From Flavobacteriaceae bacterium (GTDB lineage: Bacteria; Bacteroidota; Bacteroidia; Flavobacteriales; Flavobacteriaceae): a stretch of 7,772 nt of DNA. How positions within the stretch are numbered: position 1 is the first letter of the stretch; each line of letters starts with the position of its first letter. Positions 1 to 6,751 of this stretch are shown in pieces. A program made the position numbers and the translations under genes. The stretch spans positions 1 to 7,772 of the forward strand of contig CANKLK010000103.1 of assembly GCA_947482805.1 (NCBI GenBank), given 5' to 3'. Below the pieces are notes generated by a model. It searched no databases and was not told where the DNA came from. It worked only from the letters and a program-made list of their open reading frames with translations.

Positions 1-1140
1 TTCCCAAACAGGCAACCTTCCGCCTTGTTCGTATTGTTTCAGAAAAGTATTTATGAAATCAGCCGTTCTTTTCTTTTCTATCAAAGTATACAAAGGATGT
101 GCTGCTCGAAACGTGTCCCAAAGCGAGAAAACCGAATAATAATCGAACCCTTCAGCTGTGTGGATTTGGTTGTCACGACCACGGTATTTCCCATCTATGT
201 CTTGCGCAATATTGGGCTGTACCATAGTGTGATATAATGCTGTATAAAAAATTGCCAATTTATCCTTATCAGATTCTGTTACATCAATTTTTGATAATTG
301 TTTGTTCCAAAGTTGTTCTGCATCTTGTTTAACTTTTTCAAAATCCCAGTCTTTTATTTCTGAACTATTCAATTTTGCTCCTTCATAACTTGTAGGAGAA
401 AGAGAAACTTTTACCAATATTTTTTCCCCTTTTTTGACATTTTTTGAAAAACTTATAGCAACTTCAGTTCCTTTGTATAAACCTTCTAGTTTTGTGTTTT
501 CACCTTTAACTTTCCCAATTTTTAGAGGCACATTAAACTCAATACGAGCATAAATGTATTGATCTCTTGCCCAAGCCTCACTTCTTCGCAAAACTTCAAG
601 AGTTTTATCATCAATTACTCTAATTCTTCCTTCCAATAATTTGTCGCGATGATTTAAGTCCAAAATGATATTGGCCAGACCACTTTCATTAAAGGTATAT
701 TCATGAAAACCCACCCGAGTTGAGGATGTTAATCGAACATCTATATTATTCTTATCAAGTTTAACAGAATAAAATCCTGCGCTAGCTTTTTCATTATTAT
801 GAGAAAAAGTAGAACTATAAACTTTTGAATCTAAAGTCGGTTCGCCCATCGTTGGCATTAACATGATATCTCCATAATCTGAGACACCAGTTCCGTTAAG
901 ATGTGTATGTGAAAAACCGTAAATCACATTATCCGAATAATGATAGCCTGAACAGCCATCCCAACTTCCATCAATTCTAGTATCAGGAGAAAGTTGAACC
1001 ATACCAAAAGGAACAGTTGCGCCAGGATAGGTGTGACCGTGGCCACCAGTTCCAATCATTGGATTGACATATTGATGGAAATTCTGACCAATAGCTATAA
1101 ATGAAAAAAGCATTAACTGTAATGAAAGTAATTTATTCAT
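1..1140 (-). CDS. GH92 family alpha-mannosidase, secreted (3' part missing)
   Basis: The reading frame starts at the ATG at 1138-1140 and stays open for 380 codons to the left edge, so the C-terminal half is outside the window. Residues 1-19 form a Sec signal peptide (MNKLLSLQLMLFSFIAIGQ) with no lipobox Cys, so export to the periplasm or beyond is expected. The mature N-terminus has the GH92 signature: VNPMIGTGGHGHTYPG (25-40), then ATVPFGMVQLSPDTR, SHTHLNGTG (77-85) and DYGDIMLMPT. This is the beta-sandwich N-domain. The (alpha/alpha)6 catalytic domain begins near residue 280 and shows FSLWDTFRAAHPL (338-350) and GGRLPVWE at the edge. GH92 enzymes are calcium-dependent exo-alpha-mannosidases that trim mannose from N-glycans or fungal mannans. 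Linkage specificity cannot be told because most of the catalytic domain is missing. No frameshift is visible. The gene follows sdhB in the same direction, but a terminator and its own -7 box lie between them. Confidence 0.93.
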   Translation of the reverse strand, partial: MNKLLSLQLMLFSFIAIGQNFHQYVNPMIGTGGHGHTYPGATVPFGMVQLSPDTRIDGSWDGCSGYHYSDNVIYGFSHTHLNGTGVSDYGDIMLMPTMGEPTLDSKVYSSTFSHNNEKASAGFYSVKLDKNNIDVRLTSSTRVGFHEYTFNESGLANIILDLNHRDKLLEGRIRVIDDKTLEVLRRSEAWARDQYIYARIEFNVPLKIGKVKGENTKLEGLYKGTEVAISFSKNVKKGEKILVKVSLSPTSYEGAKLNSSEIKDWDFEKVKQDAEQLWNKQLSKIDVTESDKDKLAIFYTALYHTMVQPNIAQDIDGKYRGRDNQIHTAEGFDYYSVFSLWDTFRAAHPLYTLIEKKRTADFINTFLKQYEQGGRLPVWE

Positions 1141-1159
1141 TGCGTATTTGTTTACCTAT

Positions 1160-1167
1160 CAAAGATA
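1160..1167 (-). promoter_or_regulatory. -7 promoter box of the GH92 gene
   Basis: On the minus strand this reads TATCTTTG, a full match to the Bacteroidota TAnnTTTG -7 element, with its 3' end 19 bases before the GH92 start codon. No clear TTG (-33) element is seen at the usual distance; that position falls inside the upstream terminator hairpin. The predicted 5' leader is short, roughly 10-15 bases. The call rests on the motif and its position only. Confidence 0.5.
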
Positions 1168-1168
1168 A

Positions 1169-1200
1169 AAAAAACGTCCCGATGAATCGAGACGTTTTTT
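1169..1200 (-). terminator. Intrinsic terminator of the sdhCAB operon
   Basis: An inverted repeat pairs 1174-1182 with 1187-1195 (one G-T pair) around a 4-base loop, and is extended by five A-T pairs on the outside. On the minus strand the stem is followed by a run of eight T, giving a classic intrinsic terminator 20 bases after the sdhB stop. The other side is also flanked by a T-run on the plus strand, so the structure could work in both directions, though no plus-strand gene leads into it. Confidence 0.88.
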
Positions 1201-1220
1201 GGATTAAATCTATTTGTTTA

Positions 1221-1985
1221 TTATCCTTTCAAACTTGCGGATAAGTATTCTCTATTCATTCGAGCAATATTTTCCAAAGAAATGCCTTTTGGACATTCTA
1301 CTTCACAAGCTCCTGTATTGGTACAGTTTCCAAAACCTTCTTCATCCATTTGGCGCACCATATTTAAAACACGTTCAGTAGCTTCTACTTTTCCTTGCGG
1401 TAATAAAGCATATTGTGAAACTTTGGCACCAACAAATAACATAGCTGAACCATTTTTACATGTTGCTACACAAGCACCGCAGCCAATACAAGCAGCAGCT
1501 TCGAATGCTTTATCGGCATCGTATTTTGGAACTGGAGTTGCATTAGCATCAATCGTTCTTCCGGAAGTATTTACCGAAACAAAACCACCAGCTTGTTGAA
1601 TTCTATCGAAAGCAGAACGATCAACAACTAAATCTTTCACAACTGGAAAAGCTTTACTTCTCCATGGCTCGATATAGATAGTGTCACCATCTTTAAACTT
1701 ACGCATGTGCAATTGGCAGGTTGTTGTTCCAGTTTCTGGACCATGTGCTCTACCATTGATGTATAACGAACACATCCCACAAATTCCTTCCCGACAATCA
1801 TGGTCGAAAGCAACTGGAGATTTTTTATCGTTGATTAATTGCTCGTTCAATTGGTCTAACATTTCCAAAAACGAACTTGCAGTAGAAACATTATCTAATT
1901 TATAAGTTTCCATGCTTCCTTTAGATTTAGCATCTTTCTGACGCCAAATTTTAAGGTTTATATTGATGTTTTTTGCTGCGCTCAT
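1221..1985 (-). CDS. sdhB: Succinate dehydrogenase/fumarate reductase iron-sulfur subunit
   Basis: This 254-residue protein is the electron-relay subunit of complex II, passing electrons between the flavin in SdhA and the quinone/haem region of SdhC. The N-terminal ferredoxin-like domain has the [2Fe-2S] ligands C64, C69, C72 and C90 in CREGICGMC...TTTC. The C-terminal helical domain has [11 protein letters not shown] (C166, C169, C172, C176) and [14 protein letters not shown] (C221, C227, C231). By analogy with other SdhB proteins, C166/C169/C172/C231 would hold the [4Fe-4S] cluster and C176/C221/C227 the [3Fe-4S] cluster. All expected cluster Cys are present and the length is normal for the family. 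The ATG at 1985 lies only 6 bases after the sdhA stop, indicating co-transcription and probably translational coupling. It is the last gene of the operon and is followed by a terminator. Confidence 0.97.
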   Translation of the reverse strand: MSAAKNININLKIWRQKDAKSKGSMETYKLDNVSTASSFLEMLDQLNEQLINDKKSPVAFDHDCREGICGMCSLYINGRAHGPETGTTTCQLHMRKFKDGDTIYIEPWRSKAFPVVKDLVVDRSAFDRIQQAGGFVSVNTSGRTIDANATPVPKYDADKAFEAAACIGCGACVATCKNGSAMLFVGAKVSQYALLPQGKVEATERVLNMVRQMDEEGFGNCTNTGACEVECPKGISLENIARMNREYLSASLKG

Positions 1986-1991
1986 AACTTC

Positions 1992-4001
1992 TTATTTGTA
2001 ATTTCTTGCGGCTATTTTTATAAACTCGTATTTTAATTCTTCTTTGTGAAGTTCCGATTGACTGATGTCGTTTCCTTTGTACTCCCATGCCCCAACAAAC
2101 GAGAAGTTTTCATCATCACGTAGTGTCTCTCCCTCGCTGTCTTGATATTCTTCTCTAAAATGTCCCCCACATGATTCGTTACGTTGCAACGCATCCATAG
2201 CCATTAATTGTCCTAAATCAATTAAATCAGCAACACGAAGTGCTTTCTCTAGTTCAGGATTTAATTCTTCGTTACTTCCAGGAACATATACATCTTTATA
2301 GAATTCTTCTTTCAAGGCAGCAACTTCTGCAATGGCTTGTTTTAATCCTTTTTCGTTTCGAGCCATCCCCACTTTATTCCAAATAATAAGCCCTAAACGT
2401 TTATGGAAATGGTCAACCGATTTTGAACCGTTATTATTTAAAAAAGTCTCAATTGTTGTTTTTACACGATTTTCTGCTTCAGCAAATTCAGGTAAATCAG
2501 TAGAAATTTTTCCAGTTCTGATTTCGTCTGCTAAATAATTAGAAACAGTATATGGTAATACAAAATAACCATCGGCCAACCCTTGCATTAAAGCAGAAGC
2601 ACCTAATCTATTGGCTCCATGATCAGAGAAATTAGCTTCGCCTGCTACGAAACAACCTGGAATTGTAGACTGCAAATTATAATCTACCCAAACGCCGCCC
2701 ATGGTATAGTGAACCGCTGGATAAATTTTCATCGGAGTTTCATATGGATTTTCATCTGTAATTTTTTCATACATCGCGAAAAGATTACCGTATTTTTCTT
2801 CTAACCATTGTTTTCCTAAAGAAGTGATTTCATCCGCTGTTGGATTATGATTTCCTTTCGCATAAGCAGCCTGCTTGCCTTTGTTTTGAATTTCGGAAGA
2901 AAAATCTAAATATACACCTTCATTCGTATCATTCGCTTCAATTCCGAAACCTTGATCACACAATTCTTTTGCAGCTCTTGATGCTACATCACGTGGAACT
3001 AAATTACCAAAAGCAGGATATCTTCTTTCCAAGAAATAATCCCTTTCATCTTCTTTTAGTTGTGTTGGCTTTAATTTTCCTTCGCGGATTGCTTGTGCAT
3101 CTTCTTTTTTCTTTGGAACCCATATACGACCAGAATTCCTAAGCGACTCTGACATTAAGGTTAATTTTGCCTGATTGGTCCCGTGAACAGGAATACAAGT
3201 TGGGTGAATTTGAACAAAACAAGGATTAGCAAATAAGGCGCCTTGTTTGTGGATTTTCCAGGCAGCCGTTACGTTACTTCCCATAGCATTTGTGGAAAGA
3301 AAATATACATTTCCATAACCTCCAGACGCAATAATTACAGCATGAGCTGCATGCCTTTCTAATTCTCCTGTAACCAAATTACGAGCAATAATTCCACGCG
3401 CTTTTCCATCTACTTTTACTAAATCTAGCATTTCATGACGACTGAACATTTGAACACGTCCCAGTCCTATTTGCCTTGATAAGGCAGAATAGGCTCCAAG
3501 TAATAATTGTTGCCCAGTTTGCCCTGCAGCATAAAAAGTCCTTTGAACTTGTGTTCCACCAAACGAACGGTTATCTAATAATCCACCATAGTCACGAGCA
3601 AAAGGAACGCCTTGAGCCACGCATTGGTCAATAATATTTGACGAAACTTCAGCTAAACGGTGAACGTTAGCTTCTCTTGCTCTATAATCACCTCCTTTTA
3701 TAGTGTCATAAAACAATCTAAAAGTACTATCGCCATCATTTTGATAATTTTTCGCAGCGTTAATTCCTCCTTGAGCAGCGATTGAGTGCGCTCTTCTTGG
3801 TGAATCTTGAAAACAAAAGGCTTTAACATTATAGCCCATTTCTCCTAAAGAAGCAGCAGCAGAAGCTCCAGCCAAACCAGTACCAACAACAATAATGTCG
3901 ATTTTTGGACGATTATTTGGAGCAACTAATTTTAAATGATCTTTATAGTTTGTCCATTTATCCGAAATTGGACCTTCAGGTATTTTTGAATCTAGTTTCA
4001 T
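1992..4001 (-). CDS. sdhA: Succinate dehydrogenase/fumarate reductase flavoprotein subunit
   Basis: This 669-residue catalytic subunit interconverts succinate and fumarate on the cytoplasmic face of the inner membrane. The FAD-binding Rossmann fold starts at [19 protein letters not shown] (35-53). The covalent-FAD histidine is probably H72 in [14 protein letters not shown]. Dicarboxylate-site residues fit the family: H266 in QIHPT, R337 in PRDVASRA (proton-shuttle Arg), H431 in HYTMGG and R465 in [10 protein letters not shown]. The C-terminal part has the usual helical bundle and ends KIAARNYK. The length, longer than enterobacterial SdhA (about 590 residues), fits the larger B-type enzymes of Bacteroidota. 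Sequence alone does not decide the in vivo direction; in an aerobic flavobacterium, succinate oxidation with menaquinone is the likely one. The start ATG is preceded by an A-rich leader (AATAATAAAATAAACAG) and no Shine-Dalgarno, normal for this phylum. Confidence 0.97.
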   Translation of the reverse strand: MKLDSKIPEGPISDKWTNYKDHLKLVAPNNRPKIDIIVVGTGLAGASAAASLGEMGYNVKAFCFQDSPRRAHSIAAQGGINAAKNYQNDGDSTFRLFYDTIKGGDYRAREANVHRLAEVSSNIIDQCVAQGVPFARDYGGLLDNRSFGGTQVQRTFYAAGQTGQQLLLGAYSALSRQIGLGRVQMFSRHEMLDLVKVDGKARGIIARNLVTGELERHAAHAVIIASGGYGNVYFLSTNAMGSNVTAAWKIHKQGALFANPCFVQIHPTCIPVHGTNQAKLTLMSESLRNSGRIWVPKKKEDAQAIREGKLKPTQLKEDERDYFLERRYPAFGNLVPRDVASRAAKELCDQGFGIEANDTNEGVYLDFSSEIQNKGKQAAYAKGNHNPTADEITSLGKQWLEEKYGNLFAMYEKITDENPYETPMKIYPAVHYTMGGVWVDYNLQSTIPGCFVAGEANFSDHGANRLGASALMQGLADGYFVLPYTVSNYLADEIRTGKISTDLPEFAEAENRVKTTIETFLNNNGSKSVDHFHKRLGLIIWNKVGMARNEKGLKQAIAEVAALKEEFYKDVYVPGSNEELNPELEKALRVADLIDLGQLMAMDALQRNESCGGHFREEYQDSEGETLRDDENFSFVGAWEYKGNDISQSELHKEELKYEFIKIAARNYK

Positions 4002-4035
4002 CTGTTTATTTTATTATTTTTTATAGGTCAGATGT

Positions 4036-4051
4036 AACGCCTTTGGGCGTT
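4036..4051 (-). other. Small stem-loop in the sdhC-sdhA intercistronic gap
   Basis: The 65-base gap between sdhC and sdhA contains a perfect 6-bp GC-rich inverted repeat, AACGCC and GGCGTT, around a 4-base loop. On the minus-strand transcript it is followed by ACATCTGACC, not by a U-run, so it is not a standard terminator. It may protect mRNA ends or mark a processing site within the sdhCAB message, but this is inference from position and structure. Confidence 0.5.
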
Positions 4052-4066
4052 TCATTAAACTTGAAA

Positions 4067-4732
4067 TTATTGATTAAAATGGTGAAACAATGCAATGAAA
4101 ATGAATCCGAATGGAACTATTACTGCGAATGCATATCCTAATTTATGTAATGATTTTGAGAATTTATTGTTAAATCCAACTGACTGCATTGAAGAATTGA
4201 AACCATGCCATAAATGCAAAAACAATAATACAAAAGACACACAGTATATGCCTGTTCGAACCGGGCTTTCAAATTTATGAACCATCTCACCGAAATATCT
4301 TGACGGTTCAAGCGGATTTACCTCAACATATTTATAAACCATCTCTGGAATCCAGAAATCATAAAAATGCAATCCTAGAAAAGCTAATACAACTAAACCA
4401 GAAATAATCATATTTCTTGATGCCCAAGAAGAATTGGCAGCACCATTGTTTTTTGCATAACTAACTGGTCTTGCTGCTCTATTCTGAATTTCTAAAACAA
4501 AACCCATAACAAAATGAAAAACGACACCAGCCACAAGTATGGGTTGCATTACAAATTGAATTATCGGATTGTTACCCATAAAATGAGAACAAACATTGAA
4601 AGTTTCAGCGCTAAATACAGAAGTAAAATTTATAAAAAAATGAAGTGCTAAAAAGGTTACTAAGAAAAGTCCAGAAAGTGCCATGGCAACTTTTTTTGCA
4701 ATGGACGAACTCAAAATAGAAGATTTTGCCAT
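4067..4732 (-). CDS. sdhC: Succinate dehydrogenase cytochrome b subunit, B-type (di-haem anchor)
   Basis: This 221-residue membrane protein anchors complex II. Five hydrophobic helices can be seen at about residues 14-37, 57-80, 107-128, 158-178 and 197-219. That is the arrangement of the single-anchor, two-haem B-type enzymes (Wolinella FrdC, Bacillus SdhC), and no separate SdhD gene is present. Candidate axial haem histidines in the helices are H31 (LALHFF), H73 (VVFHFV), H122 (LGLHFY) and H173 or H176 (FLHLWHGF); they would bind a proximal and a distal haem b. B-type enzymes generally use menaquinone, which fits Bacteroidota. It is the first gene of the sdhCAB operon, 65 bases before sdhA, with a good promoter candidate upstream. 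The MAKSSILSSSIAKK start leaves a short basic cytoplasmic N-terminus, as expected. Confidence 0.95.
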   Translation of the reverse strand: MAKSSILSSSIAKKVAMALSGLFLVTFLALHFFINFTSVFSAETFNVCSHFMGNNPIIQFVMQPILVAGVVFHFVMGFVLEIQNRAARPVSYAKNNGAANSSWASRNMIISGLVVLAFLGLHFYDFWIPEMVYKYVEVNPLEPSRYFGEMVHKFESPVRTGIYCVSFVLLFLHLWHGFNSSMQSVGFNNKFSKSLHKLGYAFAVIVPFGFIFIALFHHFNQ

Positions 4733-4763
4733 AAGATTGAATAATTTATTTAATAAAATCAGA

Positions 4764-4794
4764 CAAAAATACAGCTATTTGCTATTAACCACAA
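4764..4794 (-). promoter_or_regulatory. Promoter of sdhCAB (TTG-N20-TATTTTTG)
   Basis: On the minus strand a TTG (4792-4794) is followed after 20 bases by TATTTTTG (4764-4771), a full match to the Bacteroidota -33/-7 pattern TTG and TAnnTTTG with normal spacing. The -7 box ends 31 bases before the sdhC start, predicting a leader of about 25 bases. No other full match is seen between the upstream lipoprotein gene and sdhC, so this is the best candidate for the operon promoter. Confidence 0.65.
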
Positions 4795-4829
4795 CCTTTT
4801 CGTTGTAATTTATAATGAATTTAAAATGG

Positions 4830-4889
4830 GTTTAACAGTTGTTGATTTATATCAGTTTAAAACGACTTTTTGAACAATAACTGTTAAAC
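4830..4889. repeat. 60-base inverted repeat between the lipoprotein gene and the sdh promoter
   Basis: The arms 4830-4844 (GTTTAACAGTTGTTG) and 4875-4889 (CAATAACTGTTAAAC) pair over 15 positions with only one G-T non-Watson-Crick pair, around a 30-base AT-rich loop. The right arm ends 3 bases past the stop codon of the minus-strand lipoprotein gene, so the transcript of that gene would end in this hairpin. After the second arm the minus strand reads CCCATTTTAAATTC, with no strong T-run. It may be a weak terminator or 3' stabilising structure, or a binding site upstream of the sdhC promoter. Confidence 0.65.
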
Positions 4890-4892
4890 AAA

Positions 4893-5762
4893 TTATTTTA
4901 CATATGTAGGCACCAATCCACGTAATCCCATATCAACAACACTTTCGCCAATAGATGGTTCGTATTTCCCGTCAGCAGTAATCTCTTGCCATTCAAAACT
5001 ATTATTAATAGAAAGTGAAAGTGTAACCACTACATCATTAGTTTCGGCGCCATCGATTACTAAATTGTTAGCAAATCTTCCTGTTACGACGCAAGAACCT
5101 GCTGGAATTGGAGATGTTGAAGCAATCGGATTTGGAACTGTTGTCGCGCCGGCCGGTGCTTGCCCCGAAGTAGAATATGGATAATCGTTCAAGGCAAAGG
5201 CCCAATATCCCTGTGCTCTATTTCCGTTAATAGGGAAAGTAGCATTTTCTATATCAAAAGATGTAATGTAAGTTTTAAAACCAACAAAACTGGCTAAAGT
5301 TCCTGCATAATCAACTCCTGCATTACGGACATTAATTTGATAGTTTTGATACGATAAAGAAACACGCATCCATTCATAACTACCCGCCGTTACCTGACTC
5401 AACGGAATTTTTATAAAAGTTTCTCCTTGAGAAACAATTTTTGACTTACTAAAATCGATAGCGACAGCTCCTCCCATAGTAGTTTCGGGAGCATGATATA
5501 ATATAGTTCCTGCGCCAAGTAGGGTATTTGCATTGGGAGTCATTTCAAGATAGTGAGCAGAGATGATGTTAAAAATAGGCGATTGAGCCGCATTTCCTGG
5601 CCCTATCGTAGATGGTTGACCCAAATTGTCAAGTCTTGCCTGATTAGGATTAAATTGAAATTTAATAATAAGCATGGGTTCGTCCTCTTTGTCTTCACTG
5701 CAAGAGAAGAAAGGAGCCGCTATTGTTAGTAATAAAAGTAAAATAAAATAACTCTTTTTCAT
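4893..5762 (-). CDS. Putative surface lipoprotein of unrecognised family
   Basis: This 289-residue protein has a type II signal peptide: MKK, a hydrophobic stretch, then the lipobox region PFFSC with C21 as the lipidation site. The mature protein starts CSEDKEDE. Such an acidic run right after the Cys resembles the lipoprotein export signals reported for Bacteroidota, so surface exposure is likely. The body is rich in beta-type segments and Gly/Pro/Asn/Ser. Recognisable blocks are KFQFNPNQARLDNLG (34-48), AIDFSKSKIV, IPLSQVTAGSYEWMRVSLSYQNY (119-141), SPIPAGSCVVTG (217-228) and a closing VVDMGLRGLVPTYV. I do not recognise a characterised family, and no catalytic motif is evident. Its frame also runs upstream to a TTG at 5792, but the ATG at 5762 directly begins the signal peptide and is preferred. 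It lies 74 bases downstream of the ChaN-like gene, same strand, so co-transcription is possible; a weak TTG-N22-TAGCTTAA candidate (5797-5829) could instead drive it alone. Confidence 0.85.
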   Translation of the reverse strand: MKKSYFILLLLLTIAAPFFSCSEDKEDEPMLIIKFQFNPNQARLDNLGQPSTIGPGNAAQSPIFNIISAHYLEMTPNANTLLGAGTILYHAPETTMGGAVAIDFSKSKIVSQGETFIKIPLSQVTAGSYEWMRVSLSYQNYQINVRNAGVDYAGTLASFVGFKTYITSFDIENATFPINGNRAQGYWAFALNDYPYSTSGQAPAGATTVPNPIASTSPIPAGSCVVTGRFANNLVIDGAETNDVVVTLSLSINNSFEWQEITADGKYEPSIGESVVDMGLRGLVPTYVK

Positions 5763-5836
5763 TTGATTTTTCTTTTTTTCCTTAGCCAACAAATGGTTAA
5801 GCTAGCGTAGGATTAATTTAATTTGGCAAGACTTTG

Positions 5837-6691
5837 CTAGTGTGTTTTTGTTACATCTTCATCTATAACGAGAATATAGTCTGCTTTATTATAATCTTCT
5901 GTCGATATTTTTTTTAATTCCTTTTGCTCGATGGTAGCAATAGTTAAAATTTCCAGGTTTGGCGCCGTTTTTTTTAAATACCAATAGATCCCTTCAAAAT
6001 TATCAGAATGATATGTTCCATTAAAATGAATAAAGATAGATTTTTCTTTTAAATTCTTTTGAATAAAATAGGCCATCGTTGCGTCTTTAATTGCTTGCGC
6101 TTTCGGCATATTTGCACTCGCATGATCTCCCATCATTTTCATCATGTTAATATAACCTGGTAATTCGGAATCGTAAACAATTGGCAAAGGAGCAATCCAT
6201 GTCTTCTCCTGCGAAGTTAAATTTTCCAAGCCTTCAAAACCCTTTTTGGAAACTATTGAAGCAAATCTTCGGGGAATATTAGTTGCAATAAATGGTATAT
6301 TGTTTTCCTTGGCAAATTCAACTAAAGGTTTGTAGTCTGTTTTATAATTGGGCCAAAGTCTGGCAGTTGAATCCAATTGCTTCTGATTGATTTCTCCTTT
6401 CAGAAATTGGTCTAATTGCTTTTGATTATCTGCTTCAATCATCTCGGCTCCTAAAATTATTTTATTTTTACCGGCTAAATCTATAGTTAATTCTAATTCT
6501 AACCAATGTGAAATGGCATTGTTATGATATTCGCCAAACAAAACCACTTGCGATTTTTCAGCAGCTTTGAGTAGTTTACTATAGTTTACTTTCTTTCCGT
6601 TTTTATCAAAAAGTTGGAACGCTTTCTTGTCTTGAGAAAACCCATTTAAAGTTGTGAGTAAAAAAATAACAACAAAAATTAATCGTTTCAT
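5837..6691 (-). CDS. ChaN-family (haem-binding, 'iron-regulated') exported protein
   Basis: This 284-residue protein matches the ChaN/cofactor-haem-binding family. Signature blocks are VVLFGEYHNNAISHWLELEL (49-68, FGExH core), LGAEMIEADNQ (80-90), the ATNIPRR segment (136-142), KDATMAYFI (202-210) and IHFNGTYHSD (221-230). It ends with a DYILVIDED strand. Campylobacter ChaN is a lipoprotein that binds haem as a dimer and is tied to iron uptake; whether this protein binds haem is inferred from family only. Residues 1-20 (MKRLIFVVIFLLTTLNGFSQ) form a Sec signal with no Cys at the cleavage site, so a soluble periplasmic protein is predicted instead of a lipoprotein. The frame is open up to 6778, but that extension would overlap the divergent pepP gene and bury the signal peptide, so the ATG at 6691 is chosen. 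The stop is TAG at 5837-5839. Confidence 0.88.
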   Translation of the reverse strand: MKRLIFVVIFLLTTLNGFSQDKKAFQLFDKNGKKVNYSKLLKAAEKSQVVLFGEYHNNAISHWLELELTIDLAGKNKIILGAEMIEADNQKQLDQFLKGEINQKQLDSTARLWPNYKTDYKPLVEFAKENNIPFIATNIPRRFASIVSKKGFEGLENLTSQEKTWIAPLPIVYDSELPGYINMMKMMGDHASANMPKAQAIKDATMAYFIQKNLKEKSIFIHFNGTYHSDNFEGIYWYLKKTAPNLEILTIATIEQKELKKISTEDYNKADYILVIDEDVTKTH

Positions 6692-6717
6692 AGCAGCTCT
6701 TTTTAATTCCAATGTTT

Positions 6718-6725
6718 TAACTTTG
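6718..6725 (+). promoter_or_regulatory. -7 promoter box of the aminopeptidase P gene
   Basis: TAACTTTG fully matches the TAnnTTTG -7 element and ends 26 bases before the pepP start codon, predicting a leader of about 20 bases. No convincing TTG (-33) lies at the usual 17-23 base distance, so the upstream half is weak or absent. The call rests on the motif and its position in the 60-base divergent gap. Confidence 0.45.
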
Positions 6726-6732
6726 GGACATA

Positions 6733-6740
6733 CAATATTA
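6733..6740 (-). promoter_or_regulatory. Possible -7 box of the ChaN-like gene
   Basis: The minus strand reads TAATATTG, a 7/8 match to TAnnTTTG, 41 bases before the chosen ChaN start. A TTTG lies 23 bases further upstream (6764-6767), inside the start of pepP, at the long edge of normal spacing. This is weak, single-site evidence; it would place the two divergent promoters almost on top of each other. Confidence 0.3.
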
Positions 6741-6751
6741 ATAATTTCATA

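Noticed and set aside
25..237. Plus-strand 70-codon frame at the left edge
   Set aside because: It is antisense to the GH92 catalytic-domain segment, which has clear family motifs.
1282..1905. Two plus-strand open frames (105 and 74 codons) opposite sdhB
   Set aside because: They lie wholly antisense to a well-conserved iron-sulfur protein, have no recognisable protein features, and no promoter-like box was seen for them.
2332..3142. Plus-strand open frames opposite sdhA
   Set aside because: They mirror a conserved flavoprotein gene and show no domain, signal peptide or start context of their own.
3905..4280. Short plus-strand frames across the sdhC-sdhA junction
   Set aside because: They overlap the 3' end of sdhC and the start of sdhA in antisense; their Cys-rich look comes from the mirrored anchor sequence.
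4830..4889. Calling the inverted repeat an intrinsic terminator
   Set aside because: The loop is 30 bases and there is no strong T-run after the second arm on the minus strand, so it is recorded as a repeat only.
4893..5762. Naming the lipoprotein as MbnP-like (copper-binding)
   Set aside because: Only a loose resemblance of strand layout is visible; expected metal-ligand residues are not seen, so the name would be a guess.
5763..5792. N-terminal extension of the lipoprotein starting at TTG
   Set aside because: It adds a Lys-rich stretch before a complete lipoprotein signal peptide; the downstream ATG directly precedes MKKSYF and fits much better.
5781..5801. Small hairpin CTTAGCC/GGTTAAG before the lipoprotein start
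   Set aside because: On the transcribed strand the stem has an A-C mismatch and only six pairs, too weak to claim a leader regulatory element.
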